This document shows, piece after piece, positions 17,225 through 24,608 of a DNA stretch of 64,000 nt; the first letter of the stretch is position 1, and each line of letters opens with the position of its first letter. The position numbers were made by a program, and so were the translations under genes. Origin of the DNA: JAFDVL01 sp043783625 (GTDB lineage: Bacteria; Acidobacteriota; Blastocatellia; RBC074); NCBI GenBank assembly GCA_043783625.1, contig JAYVZE010000051.1:23397-87396 (forward strand), in the 5' to 3' direction. The notes beneath the pieces are model-generated. The model searched no databases. It was not told the DNA's origin and worked only from the letters and a program-made list of their open reading frames with translations.

Positions 17225-18316
17225 ATGTCCAACAATCCATTAAAAATCCGCCAAGTCCATCACATCGAACTCTACGTCGGTAACGCTAAGCAAGCCGATT
17301 ATTTTTATCGCAATGCGTTCGGCTTTGAGCGCATTGCCTACACCGGGCTTGAAACAGGGAACCGTGAACAGTGCTCGTATGCGTTGCAACAGGGAACATT
17401 TAAGTTGTTGCTGACTACGCCATACAACCCGATGGATAAAGCGAGTGCGCATATTCTCAAACATGGCGACGGTGTGCGTGATGTCGCGCTGGAAGTGGAC
17501 GACGCGGATTTTGCTTTTGAAGAAGCTGTCAGGCGCGGCGCGGAACCTGCGGCGGCTCCGTATACGATCAAGGATTCACATGGCGAAGCGCGGCGAGCGG
17601 CGGTCAAAGTTTATGGCGACACGATTCATTCGTTTTTCTCCAAGCAGAATTATAAGGGTGCGTTTATGCCTGATTTTATTGCGTCAAAAGCTGCCGGACG
17701 GAATGCCGGATTATTGCGATTGGATCATTTTGTGGCTAACGTTGAGTTTGGGAAGATGCAATTTTGGGAGGAGTGGTATACGCGCGTCTTCGGCCTTGAA
17801 CGGTATATGACGTTTGATGACAAAGACATTTCGACTGATTTTACGGGGCTGAATAGCGTCGTCATGGCGAATCATTCGCGGAGCATCAAGTTTCCAATTA
17901 ATGAACCGGCTCCGGGAATGCGCAAAAGTCAGATTGAAGAATATACTGATTTTTATCAAGACCCCGGCGTTCAGCATATCGCTTTGTTGACGACTGACAT
18001 CATTGCTACGATTCGTCAGTTGCGTGCGAATGGCATTGAATTTCTGGATGTGCCGGACACGTATTATGATTTGTTGCGTGATCGTGTGGGAGCAATTGAT
18101 GAAGACATCACAGCGTTGCAAGAACAGAAAATTCTGGTGGATCGTGACGATGAAGGATATTTGTTGCAACTCTTCACGAAACCTGTCGAAGATCGCCCGA
18201 CCTTATTTTTTGAAATCATCCAGCGCAAAGGTGCACAGGGTTTTGGCAAGGGGAATTTTAAAGCCTTATTTGAAGCCATTGAGCAGGAACAGGCGCGGCG
18301 CGGAAATCTGGTGTAG
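17225..18316 (+). CDS. hpd: 4-hydroxyphenylpyruvate dioxygenase
   Basis: The 363-residue enzyme turns 4-hydroxyphenylpyruvate into homogentisate. It is read from the ATG at 17225; an upstream frame would translate the repeat. There are two VOC-type halves. The iron ligands lie in the C-terminal half: His in LDHFVANVEFG, His in VQHIALLTTDI and Glu in LFFEIIQRKG. GFGKGNFKALFEAIE is the usual C-terminal gate helix. It lies between the phenylalanine hydroxylase and homogentisate dioxygenase genes, in pathway order. Confidence 0.96.
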   Translation: MSNNPLKIRQVHHIELYVGNAKQADYFYRNAFGFERIAYTGLETGNREQCSYALQQGTFKLLLTTPYNPMDKASAHILKHGDGVRDVALEVDDADFAFEEAVRRGAEPAAAPYTIKDSHGEARRAAVKVYGDTIHSFFSKQNYKGAFMPDFIASKAAGRNAGLLRLDHFVANVEFGKMQFWEEWYTRVFGLERYMTFDDKDISTDFTGLNSVVMANHSRSIKFPINEPAPGMRKSQIEEYTDFYQDPGVQHIALLTTDIIATIRQLRANGIEFLDVPDTYYDLLRDRVGAIDEDITALQEQKILVDRDDEGYLLQLFTKPVEDRPTLFFEIIQRKGAQGFGKGNFKALFEAIEQEQARRGNLV

Positions 18317-18328
18317 AGAAATCTGAGG

Positions 18329-18414
18329 TTTTCATCCACGAAGTCACACGAAGAAAGACAATAAAATCAGAGCGTTTCTTCGTGTTCATTTCGTGTCGCT
18401 TCGTGGATGAAAAA
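18329..18414. repeat. Palindromic repeat, family F, copy 1
   Basis: TTTTCATCCACGAAGTCACA pairs with CGTGTCGCTTCGTGGATGAA across a loop. Related 'CACGAA..ACACGAA' palindromes are at 23101-23262 and 34897-35042. Confidence 0.8.
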
Positions 18415-18440
18415 ACGCAGTTGGTGACCATTTGCAGTAT

Positions 18441-19718
18441 ATGACGGACCTCAAATATCAATCCGGTTTTGGCAACGAATTCGCTACGGAAGCGATTGCG
18501 GGTGCATTACCAGCACATCAAAATTCGCCGCAGAAAGTTCCGTTTGGATTATATGCGGAGCAATTTAGCGGCACTGCGTTCACGGCTCCGCGTGCGATGA
18601 ATCGCCGTTCGTGGTTGTACCGGATTCATCCTTCCGTCGTCCATTCGCCTTTTGAACCTATCAATTCTGTGCGGTTAAGCAGTGAAATAATTCTGACCCC
18701 CAATCAATTGCGCTGGTCGCCGTTTCCTATTCCTGAAGCTCCGACTGATTTTATTGAAGGGCTGATAACCCTTGCGATTAGCGGTGATGCTGCGTTGCAC
18801 ACAGGTTGCACGGCGTATGTGTATGCGTGCAATGAATCAATGTCAAACAAGTTTTTTTATAATGCGGATGGCGAATTATTGATTGTGCCGCAGCTTGGCG
18901 CATTACTGATTCGTACGGAGCTTGGAACACTGGAAATTCAGCCCGGAGAAATTTGTGTGCTGCCGCGCGGATTGAAATTCGCAGTTGATTTAGTTGACGC
19001 GGAAGCTCGCGGCTATGTTTGCGAAAATCACGGCGCGTTATTTCGTTTGCCGGATTTGGGATTGATTGGTGCGAATGGCTTAGCCAGTCCGCGCGACTTT
19101 CTAACGCCTGTGGCGGCATACGAAAATCAGGCGGGTGATTTTAAATTAATCGCTAAATTTGGCGGGAAACTTTTTGCTGCTAATCTCAAACATTCTCCAT
19201 TGGATGTCGTGGCGTGGCACGGAAACTATGTGCCGTACAAATACGATCTTGCGCATTTCAATACGATGAATACAGTGTCTTTCGATCATCCCGATCCTTC
19301 GATCTTTACCGTGTTGACTTCGCCATCTGAAATTACCGGAACCGCGAATGTAGATTTTGTGATCTTCCCACCGCGTTGGATGGTGGCCGAAAAGACGTTT
19401 CGTCCGCCATATTTTCATCGCAATGTGATGAGTGAATTGATGGGATTAATTTTGGGAAATTATGATGGCAAGGCCGAAGGCTTTGTGTCTGGAGGGGCCA
19501 GCCTGCATAATGCAATGTCAGCACACGGTCCCGATGCTGCAACTTTTGCCAGAGCCAGCAACGCCGAATTACAACCAAACTACTTGTCGAAGACATTGGC
19601 CTTCATGTTTGAATCGCGGTTAGTGCTGAATCCTACGAAGCAGGCGTTGGAACATGAAACGTTACAAAGAGATTATTGGAAATGCTGGCAGGATTTGCCG
19701 AGCCAGTTGACGAAGTAA
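18441..19718 (+). CDS. hmgA: Homogentisate 1,2-dioxygenase
   Basis: The 425-residue cupin-type dioxygenase opens the homogentisate ring to maleylacetoacetate. It starts with YQSGFGNEFATEA, the usual N-terminus. The iron ligands are in PPYFHRNVMSE (His and Glu) and the later His in MSAHGPD. PRGLKFAVDL and DVVAWHGNYVPYKYDL are strongly conserved. The ATG at 18441 is chosen over a TTG nine bases upstream because it gives the standard N-terminus; no strong ribosome site is visible for either. The next gene starts 28 bases downstream. Confidence 0.95.
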   Translation: MTDLKYQSGFGNEFATEAIAGALPAHQNSPQKVPFGLYAEQFSGTAFTAPRAMNRRSWLYRIHPSVVHSPFEPINSVRLSSEIILTPNQLRWSPFPIPEAPTDFIEGLITLAISGDAALHTGCTAYVYACNESMSNKFFYNADGELLIVPQLGALLIRTELGTLEIQPGEICVLPRGLKFAVDLVDAEARGYVCENHGALFRLPDLGLIGANGLASPRDFLTPVAAYENQAGDFKLIAKFGGKLFAANLKHSPLDVVAWHGNYVPYKYDLAHFNTMNTVSFDHPDPSIFTVLTSPSEITGTANVDFVIFPPRWMVAEKTFRPPYFHRNVMSELMGLILGNYDGKAEGFVSGGASLHNAMSAHGPDAATFARASNAELQPNYLSKTLAFMFESRLVLNPTKQALEHETLQRDYWKCWQDLPSQLTK

Positions 19719-19746
19719 TTTAGTATTTTTTTCACCCCCACAAGCC

Positions 19747-20634
19747 ATGCAGTCATTAGAAATATTACTGACAAATATAATTGATTACGCGGGATTATAT
19801 CCACCTACTGCGCTGTCCATGCCGGAGGCGGTAAATAATTTTGCGGCGTATCAGAAAAGTGAAAAGGCGTGGATGTTAAGCCGTTTTGTGGTTCCCGCGA
19901 CGCAGCTTTCACATTTTGCTGAAGCAGCTTTGCGGCATTTCGGGAACGAAACGTCACCGCTCTGGCAAGTCTCGGCTGTCTGCCAAAATCTTGAGGAAGA
20001 TTTAGAGAAAATTGCCTCCTTCAACAATCGCTACTCTCATCAGATCATCGTCAATTCCATTGAAATAAAAGCCAAAGATGCGGAATTCATCGCGCAGGCG
20101 CAAATGATTTCAGGTTTCCTGACAACTTTTTTTGAAGTTCAGATTGATGATTCTTTACGCGATGTCTTGCAGGCGATTGCGTCTATCGAAGCCTTTGCCA
20201 AGGTTCGGACAGGCGGTATTACGGCTGCTGCTTTTCCTTCTTCTATCCAATTGGCAAAATTTATCAAAGCCTGTACGGATGAAGATGTTGCGTTCAAAGC
20301 AACCGCCGGATTGCATCATGCGTTACGCGGTGAATATCCGCTGACCTACGCGCCGGACAGCGCAATGGCTACGATGCACGGCTTTTTGAATGTGTTCATT
20401 GCCTCAACGTTTGCACAAAATGGATGCAGCGAAGAGGACTTGACAACGATTCTTGACGAGCGTTCAGTTGAGGCGTTCCTGTTTGAAAACGGGAGCATTA
20501 CGTGGCGTGACAAGATGGTCGTTCGTGGTCATCTGCGCAATGCGCGTAATTTATTTGCGTTGTCGTTTGGGTCGTGTTCGTTTACTGAGCCAATTCAAGA
20601 GCTTCGGGAAATCTTTCCCGAAAACGTGGCATAA
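19747..20634 (+). CDS. Conserved protein of unknown function in the homogentisate cluster
   Basis: A 295-residue cytosolic protein with no signal or membrane segment. No known family could be named with certainty. Short hydrophobic strands alternate with helices (SRFVVPA, WQVSAVC, IVNSIEIK, TTFFEVQID, AKVRTGGI, AFKATAGLHH, HGFLNVFIA), a pattern that suggests a TIM-barrel fold. Conserved-looking motifs are DYAGLYPPTALSM at the N-terminus, VRTGG, FKATAGLHHALRG and a Lys/Asp-rich C-terminus. It sits between hmgA and fahA, exactly where maleylacetoacetate isomerase is often encoded, and that enzyme is otherwise absent. A role in that step, or in quality control of pathway intermediates, is an inference only. 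Confidence 0.85.
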   Translation: MQSLEILLTNIIDYAGLYPPTALSMPEAVNNFAAYQKSEKAWMLSRFVVPATQLSHFAEAALRHFGNETSPLWQVSAVCQNLEEDLEKIASFNNRYSHQIIVNSIEIKAKDAEFIAQAQMISGFLTTFFEVQIDDSLRDVLQAIASIEAFAKVRTGGITAAAFPSSIQLAKFIKACTDEDVAFKATAGLHHALRGEYPLTYAPDSAMATMHGFLNVFIASTFAQNGCSEEDLTTILDERSVEAFLFENGSITWRDKMVVRGHLRNARNLFALSFGSCSFTEPIQELREIFPENVA

Positions 20635-20742
20635 ACTTTCAGTTTGTGCCTATAACATTAATTCAAAAGTTGAAAGAAACTGAAGTTTTTCCCATAAAAT
20701 TACAGGTTAGTACACCGCACAAACTGAAAGTTTGTGCCACAA
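20632..20742. repeat. Family B-like palindrome before fahA
   Basis: GGCATAAACTTTCAGTTTGTGCC and GGCACAAACTTTCAGTTTGTG (as complement at 20718-20740) bound a gap of about 65 bases. The right arm ends 6 bases before the fahA start codon. Confidence 0.7.
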
Positions 20743-20745
20743 TTT

Positions 20746-22056
20746 ATGCGCTACGAAATCAACCACACCCATGATCCAAAACTGGAAAGCTGGGTTGAAT
20801 CTGCGAATGATCCGGCGACAGATTTTCCGATTCAGAATTTACCTTTTTGTGTTTTTAAGCATAACGATCAAACTCCGCGCATCGGAGTCGGCATCGGAGA
20901 TTTCGTTCTTGATCTGAATTTTGCCGTTGAATTATTTAACCTTGATCGTGAGCTGGCGGATAAATGTAAAGGCTCCTCAATTGATGCCTTGCTTGATTTG
21001 AGTGTGGAGTCTCGCGCACAACTGCGGAGTGGTTTGAGTAAATTTCTCAGCCGCGAAAATCAATCTATTACCGGACATGAAATCATTCTTGCGCAATTGT
21101 TATTTCCAAACACCGAAGTCGAATTTTTAAAGCCTGCCACAATTCGCAACTACACGGATTTTTATTGCTCAATTTTTCACGCCACAAATATCGGGAGCAT
21201 GTTTCGTCCAGACAATCCGTTGTTGTCGAATTACAAACATATTCCGATTGGCTATCACGGACGAGCTTCGTCAATTGTTGTCAGCGGGACTCCGGTCAAA
21301 CGCCCGAACGGTCAGACGAACCCTCATGATGCAGCGATGCCGATTTTTGGAAAGAGCAAAATGCTGGATTACGAATTGGAAATCGGAGCTTTAGTGGCGC
21401 AGGGAAATGCGCTTGGCGAACCTGTCAACATTGACGATGCTGAGCGTTACCTGTTTGGATTATGTCTGGTGAATGATTGGTCAGCGCGTGATTTGCAACG
21501 CTGGGAATATCAACCGCTCGGCCCGTTTTTAGCGAAAAGTTTTGCGACTTCGATGTCGCCTTTTGTAGTGACGATGGAAGCCCTCGCGCCTTTTCGTGTT
21601 CCGGCTTTTCAACGTGCTCCCGACGATCCGCAACCCTTGTCGTATTTACATTCTAATGAGAATAATAATTTCGGCGGCATTAATCTCAACCTCGAAGTTT
21701 TTATTGCTTCCCAAAAAATGCGCGAAGAAAATCTCGCCCCGATGAAACTTAGTCGCGGCAACGCCAGTGATTTATATTGGACGATGAGCCAGATGCTGAC
21801 GCATCACGCCAGTAACGGATGCAATTTACAGTCCGGTGATTTAATTGCGAGCGGCACGATTTCGGGTGCATCCAAAGATTCACGCGGCAGCCTGATGGAA
21901 TTAACCTGGCGCGGAACTGAACCACTGAACTTGCCAAGTGGTGAAGTTAGGAAATTTTTGGAAGACGGCGATGAGGTAATTATGCAAGGCGGTTGCGAAC
22001 GCGAAGGTTTTCGCCGTATCGGGTTCGGAGCTTGTCGCGGCATCGTTATTGCGTAA
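20746..22056 (+). CDS. fahA: Fumarylacetoacetase
   Basis: The 436-residue enzyme cleaves fumarylacetoacetate to fumarate and acetoacetate, the last step of tyrosine breakdown. It has the two-domain FAH layout: an SH3-like N-terminal part, then the catalytic domain. The metal ligands are Asp in YTDFYCSIFHATNIG, the two Glu of YELEIGALV, and Asp in LVNDWSARDLQRWEYQPLGPF. The ATG at 20746 is chosen over a GTG at 20734 that lies inside the upstream repeat arm. Confidence 0.95.
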   Translation: MRYEINHTHDPKLESWVESANDPATDFPIQNLPFCVFKHNDQTPRIGVGIGDFVLDLNFAVELFNLDRELADKCKGSSIDALLDLSVESRAQLRSGLSKFLSRENQSITGHEIILAQLLFPNTEVEFLKPATIRNYTDFYCSIFHATNIGSMFRPDNPLLSNYKHIPIGYHGRASSIVVSGTPVKRPNGQTNPHDAAMPIFGKSKMLDYELEIGALVAQGNALGEPVNIDDAERYLFGLCLVNDWSARDLQRWEYQPLGPFLAKSFATSMSPFVVTMEALAPFRVPAFQRAPDDPQPLSYLHSNENNNFGGINLNLEVFIASQKMREENLAPMKLSRGNASDLYWTMSQMLTHHASNGCNLQSGDLIASGTISGASKDSRGSLMELTWRGTEPLNLPSGEVRKFLEDGDEVIMQGGCEREGFRRIGFGACRGIVIA

Positions 22057-22065
22057 AAATAAACT

Positions 22066-22129
22066 GGTGCGCCAGCATCCTGCTGGCACGGTTTTGGTAA
22101 GCGAGATGCCAGCAAGATGCTGGCGTACC
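22066..22129. repeat. Palindromic repeat, family C, copy 2
   Basis: GGTGCGCCAGCATCCTGCTGGC at the left pairs with GCCAGCAAGATGCTGGCGTACC at the right, with about 20 bases between. It starts 9 bases after the fahA stop. Confidence 0.85.
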
Positions 22130-22154
22130 TATTCTTAGTTCGGAGAACGTTCTT

Positions 22155-23096
22155 ATGACAGCCCGGATACTTATTATTTGTTTGCTCTGCGTGACACTCT
22201 GTTCAATCGCCGCGCCTCTCCAAAAACGCCCGCAGCTATTGGGCGTCGCGCACATGGCGCTCTACGTCAGCGACATCGAAAAGGCGCGTGGTTTCTATCA
22301 CGATTTCCTCGGATTTGAAGAACCGTACGATCTGAAAAATGCGGACGGTTCGCTGAGCCTGACGTTTTTTAAGATCAATGAAGATCAATATCTTGAAATT
22401 TTCCCCGGCTTAAAACCCGAACAGGATCGGCTGAATCACATTGCGTTTCAAACGGATGATGCCGAAAAATTACGAATCTATCTAGCTTCAAAAGGAGTGA
22501 AAGTTCCTGACAAAGTGAACAAAGTCCGCATCGGAAATACGAGCTTCAATATCAAAGACCCCGAAGGTCATACGGTTGAAATTACGCAGTACGAACCGGG
22601 TGGATGGACGCGCCGCGAAAAAGGAAAAGCGTTAGGCGCAACCCCGATTTCAAAGCGTATGATGCACGTCGGTATCATCATTGGTGACGCGCCGGAAGCG
22701 GCAAAGTTTTATACGGATATTTTAGGCTTGAAAGAATTCTGGCGCGGCAATGCACTCAATGCCAAGACAGTTTCGTGGCTGAATATGCGCTTGCCTGAGA
22801 GTCAGGATTACGTCGAATTCATGCTCTATTCCGATTTACCTGCGCCCACGCAACGCGGCAGCCAGCATCACATTTGTTTGGAAGTTCCTGACATTGATAA
22901 GGCTCTGGCGCAACTGGAAGCCAGCCCGTATCGTAAGCAATACACCCGCCCACTTGAAATCCGTACCGGAATCAATCGCCGCCGCCAACTAAATCTTTTC
23001 GATCCTGACGGCACACGAATTGAATTGATGGAACCGCGTACGGTGGAAGGCACACCGCCACCTAATTCGACGCTGCCGTTACCGCAGAAAAAATAA
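22155..23096 (+). CDS. Secreted two-domain VOC (glyoxalase-fold) protein
   Basis: The 313-residue protein has a signal peptide (about residues 1-20) and two vicinal-oxygen-chelate halves, about 28-150 and 165-295. The first opens with GVAHMALYVSDIEKARGFYHDFLGF and ends in DPEGHTVEITQYEPGG; the second opens with MHVGIIIGDAPEAAKFYTDILGL and ends in DPDGTRIELMEP. Metal-ligand candidates are the first His and terminal Glu of each half. The fold covers ring-cleaving dioxygenases, isomerases and lyases, so chemistry cannot be fixed. It follows fahA in the same direction. The signal peptide makes it unlikely to act directly in the cytosolic pathway. Confidence 0.85.
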   Translation: MTARILIICLLCVTLCSIAAPLQKRPQLLGVAHMALYVSDIEKARGFYHDFLGFEEPYDLKNADGSLSLTFFKINEDQYLEIFPGLKPEQDRLNHIAFQTDDAEKLRIYLASKGVKVPDKVNKVRIGNTSFNIKDPEGHTVEITQYEPGGWTRREKGKALGATPISKRMMHVGIIIGDAPEAAKFYTDILGLKEFWRGNALNAKTVSWLNMRLPESQDYVEFMLYSDLPAPTQRGSQHHICLEVPDIDKALAQLEASPYRKQYTRPLEIRTGINRRRQLNLFDPDGTRIELMEPRTVEGTPPPNSTLPLPQKK

Positions 23097-23100
23097 AAAT

Positions 23101-23262
23101 ATTAGCCACGAAGGAACACGAATTTACACGAACTTAAAAAATGAAATAACCCCCGATGAACACCGATATACACGAATAATTTGAGGGTTCAATAATCTGT
23201 GTTCATCTGTGTCTATCTGTGGTTAATTCTTTCTTCGTGAAAATTCGTGTTCATTCGTGGCT
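23101..23262. repeat. Palindromic repeat, family F, copy 2 (double hairpin)
   Basis: GCCACGAAGGAACACGAATTT pairs with AAATTCGTGTTCATTCGTGGC at the far end. An inner pair (GATGAACACCGATATACACG against CTGTGTTCATCTGTGTCTAT) lies within. It separates the VOC gene from the convergent acetyltransferase. Confidence 0.75.
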
Positions 23263-23276
23263 CAAATTTCTTCAAA

Positions 23277-23810
23277 TTATGATGTGCTTAGCTCCTTCTC
23301 CAGCATTTCAAATTGCAGGTTTTCAACCCGTGGAATTCCGTTGCCAGGGTCTTTCGGGAACGGCAAAATCTCGCCCGTGCGCTGATAACCGCGCCGTTCA
23401 TAAAAGGCGATGAGTTCTGCTCTGAGCGTGATGACCGACATCGTCATTTTTTTGCTGTTCCATTTTTGCCTGCAAATTTCTTCAGCCGCCTGTAGGAAGC
23501 GTTTGCCGATTCCTGCGCCTTGCAAAGTAGGTTTGACGACAAACATGCCAAGATAGCCGGCTTCACCTTTGCGCTGAAGATTGACCGAGCCAATGACTTC
23601 ATCACCCTGTAAACAAAGCAGGATCATTGAGTTTTCATCTTCGATCAGATTTTTAATTTCGTGTTCATCGGTACGCTGTCCATCGAGCAAGTCAGCTTCG
23701 GTCGTCCACCCTGCTTTGCTGGCTTCACCGCGATAGGCTGAGTTGACCAACTTGACAATAACTTCCACTTCTTCTAAACGGGCTTGGCGGAATGAAATAG
23801 TTGTGTTCAT
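23277..23810 (-). CDS. GNAT family N-acetyltransferase
   Basis: A 177-residue single-domain acetyltransferase. The acetyl-CoA binding loop is LQGAGIGKRFLQAAEE (motif A, Q/RxxGxG/A), preceded by the strand YLGMFVVKP. The C-terminal YERRGYQRTGEILPFP is the usual GNAT beta6-alpha4 region. The opening (FRQARLEEVEVIVKLVNSAYRGEASKAGWTTEADLLDGQRTD) resembles a group of bacterial GNATs annotated without a substrate. It is monocistronic by spacing; a CXXCH protein gene lies 20 bases upstream in the same direction and could share its transcript. Confidence 0.88.
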   Translation of the reverse strand: MNTTISFRQARLEEVEVIVKLVNSAYRGEASKAGWTTEADLLDGQRTDEHEIKNLIEDENSMILLCLQGDEVIGSVNLQRKGEAGYLGMFVVKPTLQGAGIGKRFLQAAEEICRQKWNSKKMTMSVITLRAELIAFYERRGYQRTGEILPFPKDPGNGIPRVENLQFEMLEKELSTS

Positions 23811-23830
23811 CTTAAAATCAGTGTTTCACG

Positions 23831-24361
23831 TTATTTTTTGCAGCGAGGATCGCCTTTTTGGATGGCGGTAATTTGCTCAGGTTTCAGCGGGATCGGAGCG
23901 CAGCCATGATCGGTTTCACAAATTAAATCCCATTCCGGTTTAGCCTTCACATGACAGGAAAAACAATTTCCGCCAAACCGGTTGACGACTTCTGTGACGC
24001 CGCGAACTTTGATCTTGCTGCCTTCCGCCGTGACGTTTAATTCAAAAAATTCCCAGTCATTAGTGGACTTATTCCAGCCCGCTTCGTGTTTGATCATGAC
24101 CTCAGTCGGGACGAGTTGCACGACCGAACCCGGAGGATAGCTCCCGCCCGTTGTTGAATTCGCCACCTTCAACGTTCCTTCTAAATTACCTAGTAAATTG
24201 TCCACATAAAACCCGCGAACTTTGGTCATTTGGGCTAAGCATTTGAAGGTGCTGTCGGTGATTTCCATCTTTGCGGGGTCTTGCGTAGAAGGCTTCTGCG
24301 CTAATCCGAATAAGACGAGTGAAATCAAAATGACTAAATGTTTGCTCAAGTAAGTTGCCAT
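23831..24361 (-). CDS. Secreted protein with one CXXCH heme-binding motif
   Basis: The 176-residue protein has an N-terminal hydrophobic signal (residues ~7-21, ending GLAQ). One CXXCH motif (NCFSCHVKAKPEWDLICETDHGC) lies at about residues 134-138, preceded by a beta-rich domain (GTLKVANSTTGGSYPPGSVVQLVPTEVMIKHEAGWNKSTNDWEFFEL). Two more cysteines follow the heme motif and a last one sits in DPRCKK. The arrangement recalls cytochrome P460-like periplasmic proteins, but the typical P460 cross-link region was not identified. A c-type heme is likely; partner and function are unknown. Confidence 0.75.
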   Translation of the reverse strand: MATYLSKHLVILISLVLFGLAQKPSTQDPAKMEITDSTFKCLAQMTKVRGFYVDNLLGNLEGTLKVANSTTGGSYPPGSVVQLVPTEVMIKHEAGWNKSTNDWEFFELNVTAEGSKIKVRGVTEVVNRFGGNCFSCHVKAKPEWDLICETDHGCAPIPLKPEQITAIQKGDPRCKK

Positions 24362-24608
24362 AGTGTGCTGCTCCAGAGTGAATGAAAATAGTTGTTAGCA
24401 AGAAGTGTTTAGCTTGCCGAAGTTCTTTTCTTTCTGCAAGTCTTTTCTGAAAATCAGGGACGCGAAAAATACAAACAATTCAATCATCGTTTGAAGGCAT
24501 CCTTTGCCTGTGTATACTTTGCAATGTCAAGACCAACGAAAATTTATAGAGCATAAAAATTCTGATTACAAACATTCCAAACGTAACTTTTACTGGAAGT
24601 GAGTCCGC

